Part shown: positions 1 to 11,640 of the stretch, in pieces
Position numbering within the stretch: the first letter of the stretch is position 1
How the letters are laid out: each line of letters opens with the position of its first letter
Assembly (NCBI RefSeq): GCF_033807715.1
Contig: NC_084606.1
Coordinates: forward strand, 40,467,422-40,531,421
Direction: 5' to 3'
Source of the DNA: Cololabis saira
Taxonomy: Eukaryota; Chordata; Actinopteri; Beloniformes; Belonidae
Length of the DNA stretch: 64,000 bases
Made by a program: the position numbers and the translations under genes
Notes under the pieces: generated by a model
Database searches by the model: none
What the model was told of the DNA's origin: nothing
Seen by the model: only the letters and a program-made list of their open reading frames with translations

Positions 1-1806
1 CAGGACTTCTCCACCCACCCGGAGAAGGCATGCCACCCTTTTCCGGTCGAGAACCATGGCCTCGGTCTTGGAGGTGCTGATTCTCATCCCTGCCGCGTCG
101 CACTCGGCCGCAAACCGCCCCAGCACATGCTGGAGGTCCCGGTCTGATGAAGCCAACAGGACAACATCATCTGCAAAAAGCAGAGATGAAATCCTGAGGT
201 TCCCAAACCGGATCCCCTCCGGCCCCTGGCTGCGCCTAGAAATCCTGTCCATAAAAATTATGAACAGGACCGGTGACAAAGGGCAGCCCTGCCGGAGTCC
301 AACATGCACCGGGAACAAGTCTGACTTACTGCCGGCAATGCGAACCAGACTCCTGCTTCGATCATACAGAGACCGGACAGCCCTTAGTAGAGGGCCCCGG
401 ACTCCATACTCACTCAGCACCCCCCACAGAATGGCACGAGGGACACGGTCAAATGCCTTCTCCAGATCCACAAAACACATGTAGACTGGTTGGGCAAATT
501 CCCATGAACCCTCGAGTACCCTGCGGAGGGTATAGAGCTGGTCCAGTGTTCCACGACCGGGACGAAAACCGCATTGTTCCTCCTGAATCCGAGGTTCGAC
601 TATCGGCCGTAATCTCCTCTCCAGTACCCTGGCGTAGACTTTCCCCGGGAGGCTGAGAAGTGTGATCCCCCTGTAGTTGGAACACACTCTCCGGTCCCCC
701 TTTTTAAACAGAGGGACCACCACCCCGGTTTGCCACCCCAGCAGTACTGTCCCCTTCCTCCATGCAATGTCGCAGAGGCGTGTCAACCAAGACAGCCCTA
801 CGACATCCAGAGACTTGAGGTACTCAGGGCGAATCTCATCCACCCCCGGTGCCCGGCCACCGAGGAGCTTACGAACCACCTCGGTGACCTCGGCTTGGGT
901 GATGGATGAGCACGCCTCCGAGCCCCAACCCTCTGCTTCCTCAGTGGAAGGCATGTCAGTCGGGTTAAGGAGATCCTCAAAGTATTCCTTCCACCGTCCG
1001 ACAATGTCCCCAGTCGAGGTCAACAGCTCCCCACCAGCACCATAAATGGTGCCGGCAGAGTACTGCTTCCCCCTTCTGAGGCGCCGAACGGTCCTCCAGA
1101 ATTTCCTCGAGGCCGACCGAAAGTCCTCCTCCATGGCCTCCCCGAACTCCTCCCAGACCCGAGTTTTTGCCTCCAAGACTGCCCGAGTCGCGGCCCGCTT
1201 GGCCTGCCGGTACCTGTCTACTGCGTCAGGAGTCCCACCGGCCAACATAGCCCGGTAGGACTCCTTCTTCAGTCTGACGGCATCCTGTACTTCCGGTGTC
1301 CACCACCGGGTTCTAGGATTGCCGCCACGACAGGCACCGGAGACCCTGCGTCCGCAGCTTCGAGCCGCCGCGTTGGCAATGGAGGCAGAGAACATGGTCC
1401 ACTCGGACTCAATGTCCCCCGCCTCCCCCGGGATCCGAGAGAAGCTCTCCCGGAGGTGGGAGTTGAAGATGTCCCTGACAGAGGGCTCAGCCAGACGTTC
1501 CCAACAGACCCTCACAATCCGTTTGGGTCTGCCCGGTCTGTCCAACCTCCTCCTCCGCCAGCGCATCCAACTCACCACCAGGTGGTGATCAGTTGACAGC
1601 TCAGCCCCTCTCTTCACCCGAGTGTCCAAGACATGCGGCCGAAGGTCAGATGAAACGACAACAAAGTCGATCATTGACCTCCGGCCTAGGGTGTCCTGGT
1701 GCCACGTGCACTGATGGACACCCTTATGCCTGAACATGGTGTTCGTGATGGACAAACTGTGACTCGCACAGAAGTCCAACAACAAAACACCACTCCACAG
1801 TTGTTT
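1..1806 (-). pseudogene. LINE ORF2 fragment: endonuclease C-terminus plus reverse transcriptase, open at left edge
   Basis: The minus strand is open from about 1806 to base 1 with no stop. It first encodes the end of an APE-type endonuclease (IDFVVVSSDLRPHVLD and STDHHLVVSW near 1570-1680). A reverse transcriptase follows: KKGDRRVCSNYRGITLLS near 630-700, FVDLEKAFDRVPRAILWG near 423-475, GLRQGCPLSPVLF near 255-300 and FADDVVLLAS near 145-177. The reading continues past the window edge, so its end is not visible. The N-terminal half of the endonuclease is missing and an in-frame TAG lies just upstream near 1808, so the copy looks 5'-truncated. The element would make cDNA at a nicked target site. 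The clade is not assigned; the style resembles abundant fish RTE/I-like LINEs. Apparent plus-strand reading frames here are shadows. Confidence 0.85.
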
Positions 1807-1849
1807 CTAACAACATATTTTATTATAAGAGAACAATTGTGGCTAATTA

Positions 1850-2867
1850 GGGACTACATGTCTTAATAGCCAGTGTTCCTTTTAAAGGATCACCACTGAA
1901 CATGGTGGGTTCAGGGACTGGCAAGCGATTCATACTTAATGAGTTAGCGATTGCTTGAGCTAGGCTGACTGACTCTTGGGTTGTCATTTCCGGAGTTGAC
2001 TGATGAGGTTGGAATGAAGCAGCGTTTGGATTCAGTTGAGGTTCAGTTTCTGAGTTAGTTTTGTTATTAATTTCTTCATGATGGTTCTCAAACCCTTCAA
2101 AACTGTCATATGCCTTTACACGAGCTGCTGCTATGGCGACCTCTTTTTCTGCTTGTAACTGTTCCAGTTTTGCTTTCTCTTTTTCCAATTGTTGTTGCAT
2201 TTCCACCTCTCTTTGTTTCATTTCTGACAACATTTTTGCCTCTTTAAGTTTCCACTCGCTCTCTAATTTGTGAAGATGTGCTTTCTGGGCTTGAATTTCT
2301 TCCACAGCCTTTGATTGCTCCAGCTTAGCAGCGAGTTCTGCTTCCGCATCTACTCTGTTGCTGTGCGTACTAATGACTGATCCAGACGCCTCAGATGAAC
2401 GTTCAGTTACAGTTAGGCCAAACACAGATCCATGTTCATCTTTGTTTAATGTTGCTCTTACTCTTTCTTTTGTGAGTTGATCATTAAACTCTTCATCAAT
2501 AAGCTCTATACGATTGCTTATGAGATCATGTATTTCCTTTGTTAGTATACCACAAGCATCCATCTTTTTGACGATGTCTGGTGTGATATTATTATGTAGA
2601 ATGGGTTCGTACTGTTGCATCACACTTTGCCTCAATGTCTTCATGTAGTTTATTGAGGTCTTCTAACGAGCAGAGCGTTTTTAATTTTGTTCTTGTTGCT
2701 CTTGCTACTAGCTTCCAAGCATCATAAGCTTTCTTGAATGCTTTCTCCCGTTTTTTGATGTTTTGGTCTATCATCTCTTGGCCTTTTTCTGTTTGCTTTC
2801 TCTCACGTGAGCTGGATCTGAGTGGCACGTCTATGGCACTGTCTGTTTCTTTCGGTGGGGTTGACAT
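1850..2867 (-). pseudogene. gag-like relic, probably BEL/Pao LTR retrotransposon
   Basis: The N-terminal frame opens with ATG at 2867 (MSTPPKETDSAIDVPLRSSS) and runs to 2592. The following frame, from about 2644 to 1847, carries the continuation, so an indel near 2600-2640 has shifted the reading. The product has a basic N-terminus and a long charged coiled coil rich in K, E and Q. It ends with NRLPVPEPTMFSGDPLK, which matches the start of the conserved region after the coiled coil in BEL/Pao gag (the DUF1759 region). Coding similarity ends abruptly after that motif and no protease or polymerase follows. Clear LTRs were not found, partly because element A lies upstream. Family assignment rests on this single motif, so BEL/Pao is an inference. 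Confidence 0.55.
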
Positions 2868-3210
2868 TTTGTTTGTTTGCGCAACTGCTTTAACTCTGAC
2901 GTGGCTTTTGATTGCCCTATGCCTGAATTCACACTTTTAAGCTGTAGTTATCCTTTACCACAGAGTCATTCTTAATTTCAAGCATTAACATGTTATGGAC
3001 ATTCAAAAGGATTTTTAGCAGTTACCACAAAAAATGTCCTTAATGAGCATAAGCTTAAGAGCTTCACCTTTTAAACTCTTTCGTAAACAGACATATCGTT
3101 AATTACTTTTCTTTAGACACGTGCCATTTTCAGAATCCTTACGCGTTGAAAACCAGTTCACAAAATTAATTTTGACCTCAAATTTTAGCATTTAAGACAC
3201 TTCAGTTCAA
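2868..3210. other. AT-rich leader of the gag relic; no gene
   Basis: This stretch precedes the gag start on the minus strand and ends at the element A target site. It may be 5' leader or LTR of the gag-bearing element, but no paired LTR copy was recognised. Confidence 0.3.
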
Positions 3211-3228
3211 CTGTGAGCTTGTATGTTT
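3211..3228. repeat. Target-site duplication of LINE A, left copy
   Basis: The 18-base string ctgtgagcttgtatgttt here recurs exactly at 16335-16352. The left copy runs straight into a poly(T) tract, the minus-strand image of a LINE poly(A) tail. The right copy abuts the GGGGGCGCTCG 5' end of the element. Confidence 0.92.
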
Positions 3229-3418
3229 TTTTTTTTGATCAAAGTCTTTTTATTAGTTTTTATCATTAAAACAGGACAGTACAGTCAAACAGAAAAGAGA
3301 AACAAAAACAAGAAAAATAACCCCCAAAAACCAGACAAAAAAAAGAAGAAATTAAATAACATATTGCCAGATAACCATCAGACACAGGGCCAACACAAAT
3401 GAAAATGAATGAAGACTC

Positions 3419-4309
3419 CTACATTATATTATCAGCATCCATACCCTCCACAAAGTTCAGGAAAGGCTGCCAGATCCTATAAAATGTCTCAGTGGATCCC
3501 CGAACAGCGTACCTGATCTTTTCCAGTTTGAGATGAGCCATGACTTCCCTTATCCAGTGATTAGATGATGGTGGAGCAGAATCCTTCCATTTAAACAAAA
3601 TCAGTCTCCTAACCAGAAGGGAACAAAAGGCCATCATGTTGGTTTCCCGCTGCATAAGTAGAGGAGAGTCCACAGGAGCCACGCCAAACAGAGCAATATA
3701 TGGTGACGGCAGGATTGTTTTCCGACATATTGTAGAAAAAGTCTCAAAAATGTTCTGCCAAAATGAAAAAAGTTTAGGACAAGTCCAAAACATGTGCAGA
3801 AGAGTAGCAGGGGCCCGGCTGCATCTATCACATGTGGGATCTATGTCAGCATTGATCCTTGAAAGCTTGACCTTAGACCAGTGTAAACGGTGAACAATTT
3901 TGAACTGGATTACAGCATATCTTAGACATATGGAGGATGAAAAAATATTCTTAATTATTTTCTGCCAGGTTCCTTCTGGGATTGCCTCATCAAAGTCAGT
4001 CTCCCACTTACCTCTAAGGAGGTTTAAAGCTGTCTGATTGTGGGTGTTGAGGTGATCATAAATCAGACTGATAGCCCGCTTAGTGGTTGATTTCCAAGTA
4101 AAAACTGTATCTAACAGAGAATCGGGAGGGGACATTGGGAAGCAACCTGAGTTTGAGGTTACAAAGTTCCGGAGCTGCAGATACCTATAGAAATGCGATC
4201 TGGGGATATTGTACTTCTGCACCAACTGCTCAAAAGAGGAAAAAGTGCCATTTGTGTAGAGATCAGACAGTGAGATCAAACCTCTTCTACACCAAACATC
4301 AAAAGAATC
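3419..4309 (-). pseudogene. LINE A ORF2, C-terminal part
   Basis: This is the downstream end of the ORF2 of element A. It opens inside the SFDV residues at the duplicated target site and ends at the stop at 3419. It contains the C-terminal cysteine-histidine cluster typical of L1 ORF2 (CDRC followed by H and C in LLHMFWTC, near 3790-3860). Alone it has no catalytic domain. The matching upstream residues SVIDDSFDV lie at 12093-12120, so the two halves were contiguous before LINE B arrived. The apparent N-terminal extension of this frame above 4309 is antisense LINE B 5' UTR. Confidence 0.88.
4294..4309. repeat. Target-site duplication of LINE B, left copy
   Basis: The 16 bases aaacatcaaaagaatc recur exactly at 12093-12108, after the poly(A) tract of LINE B. 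They are part of the ORF2 coding sequence of LINE A. Confidence 0.92.
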
Positions 4310-4540
4310 CAGCAGCAGCGAACGCACCACGAGATGTGGTAGTATCGCGAGAACGAGGTAGCAGAATCCAACATGGCGAGGTAATACTTTCGTTTTCAAT
4401 AAATGCTTTAAAAACGATTATATTCTCAGTTTAAAATAACGAAAGGGTAGTTTATAGTTAGATTATTTAATTCCGAACCCAACCTGGAGCAAAGCGAATC
4501 TTTAGACGCATCTATAGACGAGTATTTTGAGAGATTTGTC

Positions 4541-5323
4541 ATGGTGAAGAAGTCTGGGGGCGCGTCCTCCGGCGCGTCCTCCACGCCGAAGCGTTGCCGT
4601 CCTGAGGATTCCCCTGGAGCAATTTCTCCTCCAGGAAATACCACCGAGGACATTCTGAGGTCCATTGACACCCGCTTGGCCTCCCATGACTCCCGTTTAT
4701 CCCTGGTGGAAGTCCTGCACAAGGAATTCCAGTCATTAAGAGAAGCTGTGGAATACGGTAACCAGCAGGTGGAAAAATTGATGGCTGAAAACACCAATCT
4801 GAAGAAGTCGATGAAATCCATGTCAGAGGGTTTTAGCCGACTCCAAAATGAAAATAAATCTTTAAAGGAGGCCGTTTTAGACCTTCAAGCTCGTTCCATG
4901 AGGGACAACTTGGTGTTCTCGGGGATCCCGGAAAAACCTGATGAAGATCCTGAACAATCCGTCCAGGATTTCATCCGGAACCACCTGAAGCTTCCAGAAG
5001 ACCTGGCGAACTCCATCACGTTTCACCGCGTCCATCGCCTAGGAGGAAGAAGACCCGAAGCCCAGAGACCCAGGCCCATTGTTGCTAAATTCGAACACTA
5101 TAAAGACAAAGAGCTTGTGAGAAGAAGGGGGCCACAGCTACGCGGATTGCCGTTCTCCGTGAACGACCAGTTCCCCCGGGAGATCCTGGACCGTCGCCGA
5201 GTCCTCTTCCCGGTCCGGAGGAGGTTCATGACGGAGGGATCTCGTGCTGTCATCACCGTGGACAAGCTGTACGTGAACGGACAACTGTACCGCGACTCCA
5301 ACATCACGCCCTGGCTCTTCTAA
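4541..5323 (+). CDS. LINE B ORF1 protein (L1 ORF1p-like RNA-binding protein)
   Basis: The 260-residue product resembles the L1 ORF1 nucleic-acid chaperone that coats LINE RNA in the cytoplasmic ribonucleoprotein. A low-complexity basic and Ser/Gly-rich N-terminus is followed by a coiled coil (about residues 45-115, ILRSIDTRLASHDSRLSLVE to LQNENKSLKEAVLDLQ) that should trimerise it. An RRM-like segment begins at DNLVFSGIPEKPDEDP (about 122-137), and the C-terminal domain contains PRPIVAKFEHYKDKELV (about 182-198). The ATG at 4541 is the first in frame and gives a family-typical length. No internal stop is present. ORF2 follows after a spacer of about 460 bases. Role assignment is by family architecture. 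Confidence 0.85.
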   Translation: MVKKSGGASSGASSTPKRCRPEDSPGAISPPGNTTEDILRSIDTRLASHDSRLSLVEVLHKEFQSLREAVEYGNQQVEKLMAENTNLKKSMKSMSEGFSRLQNENKSLKEAVLDLQARSMRDNLVFSGIPEKPDEDPEQSVQDFIRNHLKLPEDLANSITFHRVHRLGGRRPEAQRPRPIVAKFEHYKDKELVRRRGPQLRGLPFSVNDQFPREILDRRRVLFPVRRRFMTEGSRAVITVDKLYVNGQLYRDSNITPWLF

Positions 5324-5781
5324 AAAAGGATGAGTACAAAATTTACTTTCTTTTCCTCTCTTTCTTTCTTACTAACTGGTGATTAGGCTAGATATAGTTA
5401 CATAAACACTTGGTGATTAGATTAGATATAGTTTCATAAAATATTCTCGGCATATATTAATGTATTAATAATTCTTGCTCTGCTAGTCTCGGTAAGTTAT
5501 AGGCTCACACTGGTGATTGCCTTTCTCTCTCTTTTTTTTACTTTCTCTATTTCTTTTTCTATCATGTTTAGAATTATCTCCCTCCCCCCCACCTCACTCC
5601 CTTTCCCCTTTTTTTTTCTTTTTTCCCTCTATGTCCCACTCTGCTGCACTTTCTTTCTCGGTTTGGTAAATTGGTACAAACACACATTTCACACATCTAG
5701 AATAACATGGCACACACACATACAACAGCTTTTCATGCAACATTACCACTTACATATAATGTTACTTTCAATGATTGGATT

Positions 5782-8700
5782 ATGGATAAATTAAAGTTTG
5801 TCACCTGGAACGTAAACAGAGCCGGGAACACGGCAAAGAGATTAAAACTTCTTAACCATATACAAACTCTGCAGGCAGACATTGTCCTACTGCAAGAAAC
5901 TCATTTAGTTAAAGCTTCGGTAGATGCATTGGCCACGGCACAATTTCCGCATGTTTTCTGCGCCTGTTACAACTCCAGACAAAGAGGGGTAGCAATTCTC
6001 ATTAATAAAAGAGTAAATTTCACCGTAAAGGACACTCACATTGACTCAGAGGGTAGATATTTAATTTTAGTCTTGCAAATTCAAAGCTTGAATTTATGTA
6101 TTTCTAATGTATATGGTCCAAATGTTGATGACTCCTCGTTTTTTCACTCTTTTTTCACCTCACTTTCTGCCCACCTAGACAACACAGTCATCATCGGAGG
6201 AGACTTCAACATGGTTCTGGACCCTGGAGTGGACAGGCTCAGTAATGCAGGCGGACACAGGAGTTGGCAGTCAGCAAGTATTGTTAAGCAATACATGAAT
6301 GATCTGGGTCTTTGCGATACATGGCGCTCTCTACACCCAACCCTTAGGAACTACACTTTTTTCTCAGCCGTTCATCACTCATATTCTAGGTTAGATTATT
6401 TTTTAGTCAGTAGCTCTCTGATGAGAGATATCTCAGAATCACAAATTCACCCAATCATTATTAGCGATCACGCACCTGTTTCTTTCACTCTGGGGAAGAG
6501 GGGGAGCGTATCATCCTCCAAAGTTTGGAGATTTAATACATCATTGCTCAAAGACCCCGACTTTATTAATTTTTTTAAGAAAGAATGGGATATATTTTTA
6601 CAAAATAACGACCAGCCGGAAATATCAGCGAGCGTTCTATGGGAAGCAGGAAAAGCAGTAATGCGAGGCAAAATAATTTCCTTTTCTTCAAATAAGAAAA
6701 AAAAAGACAACTTAAAAACAAAAGAATTAGAGTGTGAAATAAAGACGCTAGAGGAGGCCTTCCAGACCTCTGCAGACGAACGTATCCTTAACAGAATAAG
6801 GAAAACTAAAATAGAATTAAATAAAATAATTGACGCAAAAACGCAGTTTCTAGTACAAAGGCTTCGCCTGGAAAACTTTGCACATGCTAACAGATCGGGA
6901 AAATACTTAGCCAATCAATTAAAAATAAACAAAGAAAAAACAACCATAACATCCATTAAGGACCAGTCAGGGGGAGTTACACATGACCCCTGTTTAATAA
7001 ATTCAGTCTTTAGAGACTTTTACTATAAATTATACTCGTCACAAATTGAACCATCTGATCAATCCATTAATGAGTTTCTTGGAGACATTAATCTGCCGAA
7101 GTTACATCAGGAACAGGTTATGAATTTAGACTCACCGCTCTCAATAGGAGAACTCCATGAAGCTCTTCAACATATGCCCAATAATAAAGCTCCGGGCCCA
7201 GATGGTTTCCCAGCTGAATTTTACAAGGAATTCTGGAGTATATTAGCACCAACATTTTATAAAATGATTCTAAATGCTAGGGAAAATAAAAGCTTACCCT
7301 TAAATATGAACTCTGCTAATATTAGTCTTTTATTAAAACCGGACAAGGATCCCTTGCTCCCATCGAGCTACCGCCCAATTTCATTGATAAATGTAGACCT
7401 TAAAATAATTAGCAAGGCCATTACTGAACGTCTGAAAAGAGTCACCCCTTCTATTATACATCCGGATCAAACAGGCTTCATTAAAGGTAGACATTCGTCT
7501 ACTAATATTCGCAGATTATTAAATATTATAGACTATTCGAGTATCAATAAACAGGAGACTACTATTATATCCTTAGACGCGGAAAAAGCATTTGATAAGG
7601 TAAATTGGAAGTTTCTATTGGCAACTTTGCATAAATTTGGATTTGGCGAATCTTTCATTGACTGGATAAAAATATTATACAGCTCTCCCAAGGCACGTGT
7701 AAGGACAAATGATCAAATCTCTACAAGTTTTACCTTGCAAAGAGGCACTAGACAGGGTTGCCCTCTCTCTCCCTCATTATTTGCAATATTTATTGAACCT
7801 TTAGCAGCAGCTATTAGACAAAATCAAAATATTAAAGGTATACAATGTAAAATATTAGAGCACAAAATTAGTCTTTATGCGGATGACGTACTCCTCTTCC
7901 TCCAGAACTCACGAACTTCACTATCACAGACAATTGCACTTATAGAGGGATTTTCATCTCTGTCTGATTATTCTATTAATTGGTCTAAATCCACTGTTCT
8001 GTGTGTTAACTGCAATTTTAGGAATATAACCAATACTCAATTACAATCAGGGAACATTAGATATTTAGGCATAAACATCTCCCCTAGGCTGTCAGAGTTA
8101 ATAAAATTAAATCATGTTCAGCTTATAAAGAAAATAGAAGATGATCTTTCCAGATGGAGCTCTCTCCCCATTTCGCTCATGGGTAGAATAGCCACCATTA
8201 AAATGATGGTTTTACCAAAAGTAAATTATTTTTTCTCAATGATACCATGCAAACCCCCTCTTTCCTGGTTTAAATCGTTGGACTCATATGTATCAAAATT
8301 TCTGTGGAAAAATAAAACTCCACGTATTAGTTTAAAGACATTGCAAAAATCCAAAGAATATGGAGGTTTAGAATTACCTAATTTTCAGTATTACTTCATA
8401 GCCAGTAAGTTACAGTATATTGTAAAATGGTCAAAAGATCATCCTTTAGATAGTCAATGGCTGGACTCAGAGCAAGTGTTTTGTAATGAACTAGAAATCT
8501 CAGAGTTACCATTTATTAGTCAAAGTATCAAACGTCATCAATGTTTCAAAAGCATTAATATTAGCACAACTTTATCAGCTTGGTGGGAATTTCTTAAAAT
8601 AGCTAAAATTTCACTTTTTCCATGTGACCGTACACCCATATGGAACAACCCAGACATCGTGAAAAATGATAAAAAGATGGTTAACTTCGTTCAATGGAGA

Positions 8701-9537
8701 GATCAAGGAATACGGTACTTACAGCACGTAATTGTAGGAGGACAGTTTGTACCTTTCAATACACTTATTGTTCAATACGGAGTTAGCAGGAATAAATTTT
8801 TAGAGTATCAACAACTTAAGGCAATAATAAATAAAACATACAAAATTAGCCAATTAGATTTACAACTTCCCGCTAAGATAATAGATTTATTGAATCTAAG
8901 CACTTTAAAGTTGTTATCAAAACTCTACAGGTTAGTGTCTAAACTGGACGATTCAGTCTCTCTCCCGATCTCTAAGTGGGAGGCGGATCTCTCTCTTAAT
9001 ACCGACCAGTTTTCTTGGTCACAAATATGCTTAAATACGTTTACTATGACTAAAAACCCAAACCTACAACTTATACAGTACAAAGTTCTTCATAGAATAC
9101 ATTATACTGGACAAAGGATGTTCCAGATGGGCTTTGTCACCTCTAATATCTGTTCACAGTGCACAGAGAACACCCCAGATAATTATATGCATGCTTTATG
9201 GTTCTGTACACCGGTACAGAGGTTCTGGAAAGAGATTTGTGAGGATTTATCCACATGGATCAACCACAGAATCCCAGTATGCCCCACGGTATGTATATTA
9301 GCTCACCTGGGAGACACTCAAATAGATCCTAATTGGACACACCGGGTTCTCACTGCCTTATGTATCGCAAAGAAAACCATTTTAGTAAATTGGAAACAAA
9401 AATCCAGTTTATGTATCAACCATTTTAGGAATCTTTTATCAGATCATATTAGTAGTGAGATAATGTCTGCTTCCACTGAACAACATTCGGCTGAATTGCA
9501 CTCTCTGTGGTCCCCGTTTATTGGCTTCGTTACCTAG
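5782..9537 (+). CDS. LINE B ORF2 protein (APE endonuclease, reverse transcriptase)
   Basis: A single open frame encodes 1251 residues from the chosen ATG. An upstream in-frame ATG at 5707 would add 25 residues, but homology begins at MDKLKFVTWNVN, so 5782 is preferred. Endonuclease landmarks are FVTWNVN (residues 5-11), LLQETHL (about 37-43), GGDFN, SRLDYFLVS and SDHAPVSF. Reverse transcriptase landmarks are APGPDGFPAEFYK, SYRPISLINVDLKIISK, SLDAEKAFDKVNW, RGTRQGCPLSP and LYADDVLLFL (about 697-706), giving the catalytic aspartates. A C-terminal cysteine-histidine cluster (CSQC to LWFC, about 1124-1142) is present. All expected motifs are there and no stop interrupts them. The protein would nick target DNA and prime cDNA synthesis from LINE RNA. 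An AT-rich coding bias contrasts with the G-rich 3' UTR. Confidence 0.92.
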   Translation: MDKLKFVTWNVNRAGNTAKRLKLLNHIQTLQADIVLLQETHLVKASVDALATAQFPHVFCACYNSRQRGVAILINKRVNFTVKDTHIDSEGRYLILVLQIQSLNLCISNVYGPNVDDSSFFHSFFTSLSAHLDNTVIIGGDFNMVLDPGVDRLSNAGGHRSWQSASIVKQYMNDLGLCDTWRSLHPTLRNYTFFSAVHHSYSRLDYFLVSSSLMRDISESQIHPIIISDHAPVSFTLGKRGSVSSSKVWRFNTSLLKDPDFINFFKKEWDIFLQNNDQPEISASVLWEAGKAVMRGKIISFSSNKKKKDNLKTKELECEIKTLEEAFQTSADERILNRIRKTKIELNKIIDAKTQFLVQRLRLENFAHANRSGKYLANQLKINKEKTTITSIKDQSGGVTHDPCLINSVFRDFYYKLYSSQIEPSDQSINEFLGDINLPKLHQEQVMNLDSPLSIGELHEALQHMPNNKAPGPDGFPAEFYKEFWSILAPTFYKMILNARENKSLPLNMNSANISLLLKPDKDPLLPSSYRPISLINVDLKIISKAITERLKRVTPSIIHPDQTGFIKGRHSSTNIRRLLNIIDYSSINKQETTIISLDAEKAFDKVNWKFLLATLHKFGFGESFIDWIKILYSSPKARVRTNDQISTSFTLQRGTRQGCPLSPSLFAIFIEPLAAAIRQNQNIKGIQCKILEHKISLYADDVLLFLQNSRTSLSQTIALIEGFSSLSDYSINWSKSTVLCVNCNFRNITNTQLQSGNIRYLGINISPRLSELIKLNHVQLIKKIEDDLSRWSSLPISLMGRIATIKMMVLPKVNYFFSMIPCKPPLSWFKSLDSYVSKFLWKNKTPRISLKTLQKSKEYGGLELPNFQYYFIASKLQYIVKWSKDHPLDSQWLDSEQVFCNELEISELPFISQSIKRHQCFKSINISTTLSAWWEFLKIAKISLFPCDRTPIWNNPDIVKNDKKMVNFVQWRDQGIRYLQHVIVGGQFVPFNTLIVQYGVSRNKFLEYQQLKAIINKTYKISQLDLQLPAKIIDLLNLSTLKLLSKLYRLVSKLDDSVSLPISKWEADLSLNTDQFSWSQICLNTFTMTKNPNLQLIQYKVLHRIHYTGQRMFQMGFVTSNICSQCTENTPDNYMHALWFCTPVQRFWKEICEDLSTWINHRIPVCPTVCILAHLGDTQIDPNWTHRVLTALCIAKKTILVNWKQKSSLCINHFRNLLSDHISSEIMSASTEQHSAELHSLWSPFIGFVT

Positions 9538-10796
9538 TGGGGGCGGGGGGGTGGTGATCTCGTAGCCCTTGGGGTTGGGGGTCGGCTTGGGGGGTCTGGG
9601 GCGCGGGCCTCTGGTGGCCCCTGGGGGGTGGTGGGGGGGGCCGCGGGGCCCTGTCCCTAGCCGGTGGGGGCCTTGGGGGCCTGTGGGGGGGGTTACCTCA
9701 TGGCGGTGGGGGGGGGTGGCTGGGGAGGGCTCGGGCGGGGGGCTGTGGCTGGGGCGTCTCCGGGCCTCCCGGGGGGGGCGGGGCCGTGGACGTGGGGGTC
9801 CCACCCGGAGGGCCCGGCCCTGCCTGGGTGGGGGGTGGCTGTCTGCGCTGGGGGGGCATTGCTGCCTTGGTCCTCCGTCGCTGGGCGGGGGCCAAGTGCC
9901 CCTGCGGATGTGGGGACTCCGGGACCCTTGGGGTGTCCGCCGGGGTGGCCTCGGGGGGGGGGTGGGGCCGGGTCCGGGGAGCGGGCTTCCCCTGACCGGG
10001 GGGTGCACGGGCGGGCGCGACGGCGGGGTGGCACCATTCCCAGGTATCTATGTCTTATGTTGTCAGTATGAATGGGAGGATGTTGGACCGTTTCCTCCTC
10101 CGTCTGGGGGCTCCGGCGGCGCCGGGGGCGCCCTTGGAGGTACGGTGGGGCCCTTGCCCGGCTCGGGGGGCCGGCCCCCGTCTACTGGACGGCCGGTGGG
10201 GGGACGCGGGTGTCTTATCAGGGCCGGCTTTGCTGGTCCTGCTTCCTGGCTTCGGCCTCCGCTCCCCCTCTTGCCCCCCCTACACGATTCATACGCACAT
10301 AGGCGAAAGGCGGGGGGTCCGGGTCGTGGGGGGCACTGTCCCGCGGGGCCTGGCACTCCCCGCCTCACGGTTTTAACAGCAAAATAGACACTGCACATTC
10401 AACACTTAATAAATACATTTGACAAGGACACGTAGTTCGGGAGGGGGGGGGGGTCTGTGTCAATCGATACTTGGCCCTCCCTCCTCCCTGTTTTTATGGC
10501 ATTAATCACATGCACTCAACACAAGGGGCGGGAGGGGGTCCCACATCACCCGCGTTCCCTCACCGGCCTGGGCCTGGGACGGGTGGGTCGGGTTACCCGG
10601 GCCTGGCGGGGCCCGCCGTGCAGCCTGGGGTGCCTTCTGGCGGTGCTGGATCCCCCGGGGGAGGGGGAAACGGTGCGTGATTGTATGTCTGTGTCGGTGA
10701 GAATGCGGTATGGAAGGGTCCTGCCATGGAGGATTTGAGCCTCCATTGGCAGGACATCAAAAACTTAATAATTTATCAATATTATATTATACAAAG

Positions 10797-10800
10797 ATGG

Positions 10801-10833
<33 letters not shown>

Positions 10834-10880
10834 GTATTATTATTATTATTATGTATAGTATATTATATTATTATTAGTAT
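10797..10880. repeat. (ATT)n microsatellite
   Basis: An imperfect trinucleotide run of attatt with agt interruptions lies inside the LINE B 3' UTR. Confidence 0.9.
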
Positions 10881-11470
10881 AGGTATCGGATAGGTGAATG
10901 GATGAATGAATGGGATGCCTGGGTCTGGGGCCCTCCGTTGTCGGGCCTGCGCGGGTGTCGCCTTGTTGGGGGGTTCCCTCTCTCCGGGCCCGTCTCCGGT
11001 CCCCCCCGCTGCCTCTACGGCGGGGCGCCCCTCTGGTCTTGGAGGGCCACTTTCGTGGGGGACGGGTGCGCCTGCCCGCGTCGGCGGCCGGGGCGGCTCT
11101 GTCTCTCCGGGCGGGCTGGCCCCCTGCCGGGTGGGGGTCGCTGGCCTGAAGGGTGAGGGCCTCCTGGCCGCGTGTCCGGCCCGGACCGGGTGGCCGGGGA
11201 TTGCCTGGGTCGCGGTCCGCCGCCGCGGGATCCCTGGCTGCTTCTTTCCGCGCCGTGGGGGCCCCGCCCGCGGGCCCCCTCGGCCGCCGCCGGGTGGGGG
11301 GGGGGGCCTCGCAGGCGGTGGGTTGCCTCCCTCCTACTTCTCCCCTCTGTGGAGTTGCCGGTGGCCTGGGTTCCGGGCTCTTCCTTGTCGGCCTCTGGTC
11401 TCACGGGTGGCGGGGTTGCTCCCCCCCCTCCCCCACTATAGATACACTTCAGGTGGAGCTTTGTTTGGTT

Positions 11471-11473
<3 letters not shown>

Positions 11474-11555
<82 letters not shown>

Positions 11556-11566
11556 GTAATTTAGTC

Positions 11567-11597
<31 letters not shown>

Positions 11598-11640
11598 TGC
11601 ATGATCATATACATACACACACACACACATAGACATACAC
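11474..11640. repeat. (CA)n microsatellite cluster
   Basis: A long uninterrupted CA run at 11474-11550 is followed by shorter CA runs to 11640, inside the LINE B 3' UTR. Confidence 0.95.

Noticed and set aside
56..1588. Several open plus-strand frames across the first LINE
   Set aside because: They are antisense shadows of the minus-strand RT frame, which carries all the protein motifs.
9439..11630. Many long frames rich in G, P, A and R on both strands
   Set aside because: They arise from the G-rich composition of the LINE B 3' UTR and overlap each other in all frames; none shows a motif.
11474..11632. HTHT and VCVC repeat peptides
   Set aside because: Translation of the (CA)n microsatellite.
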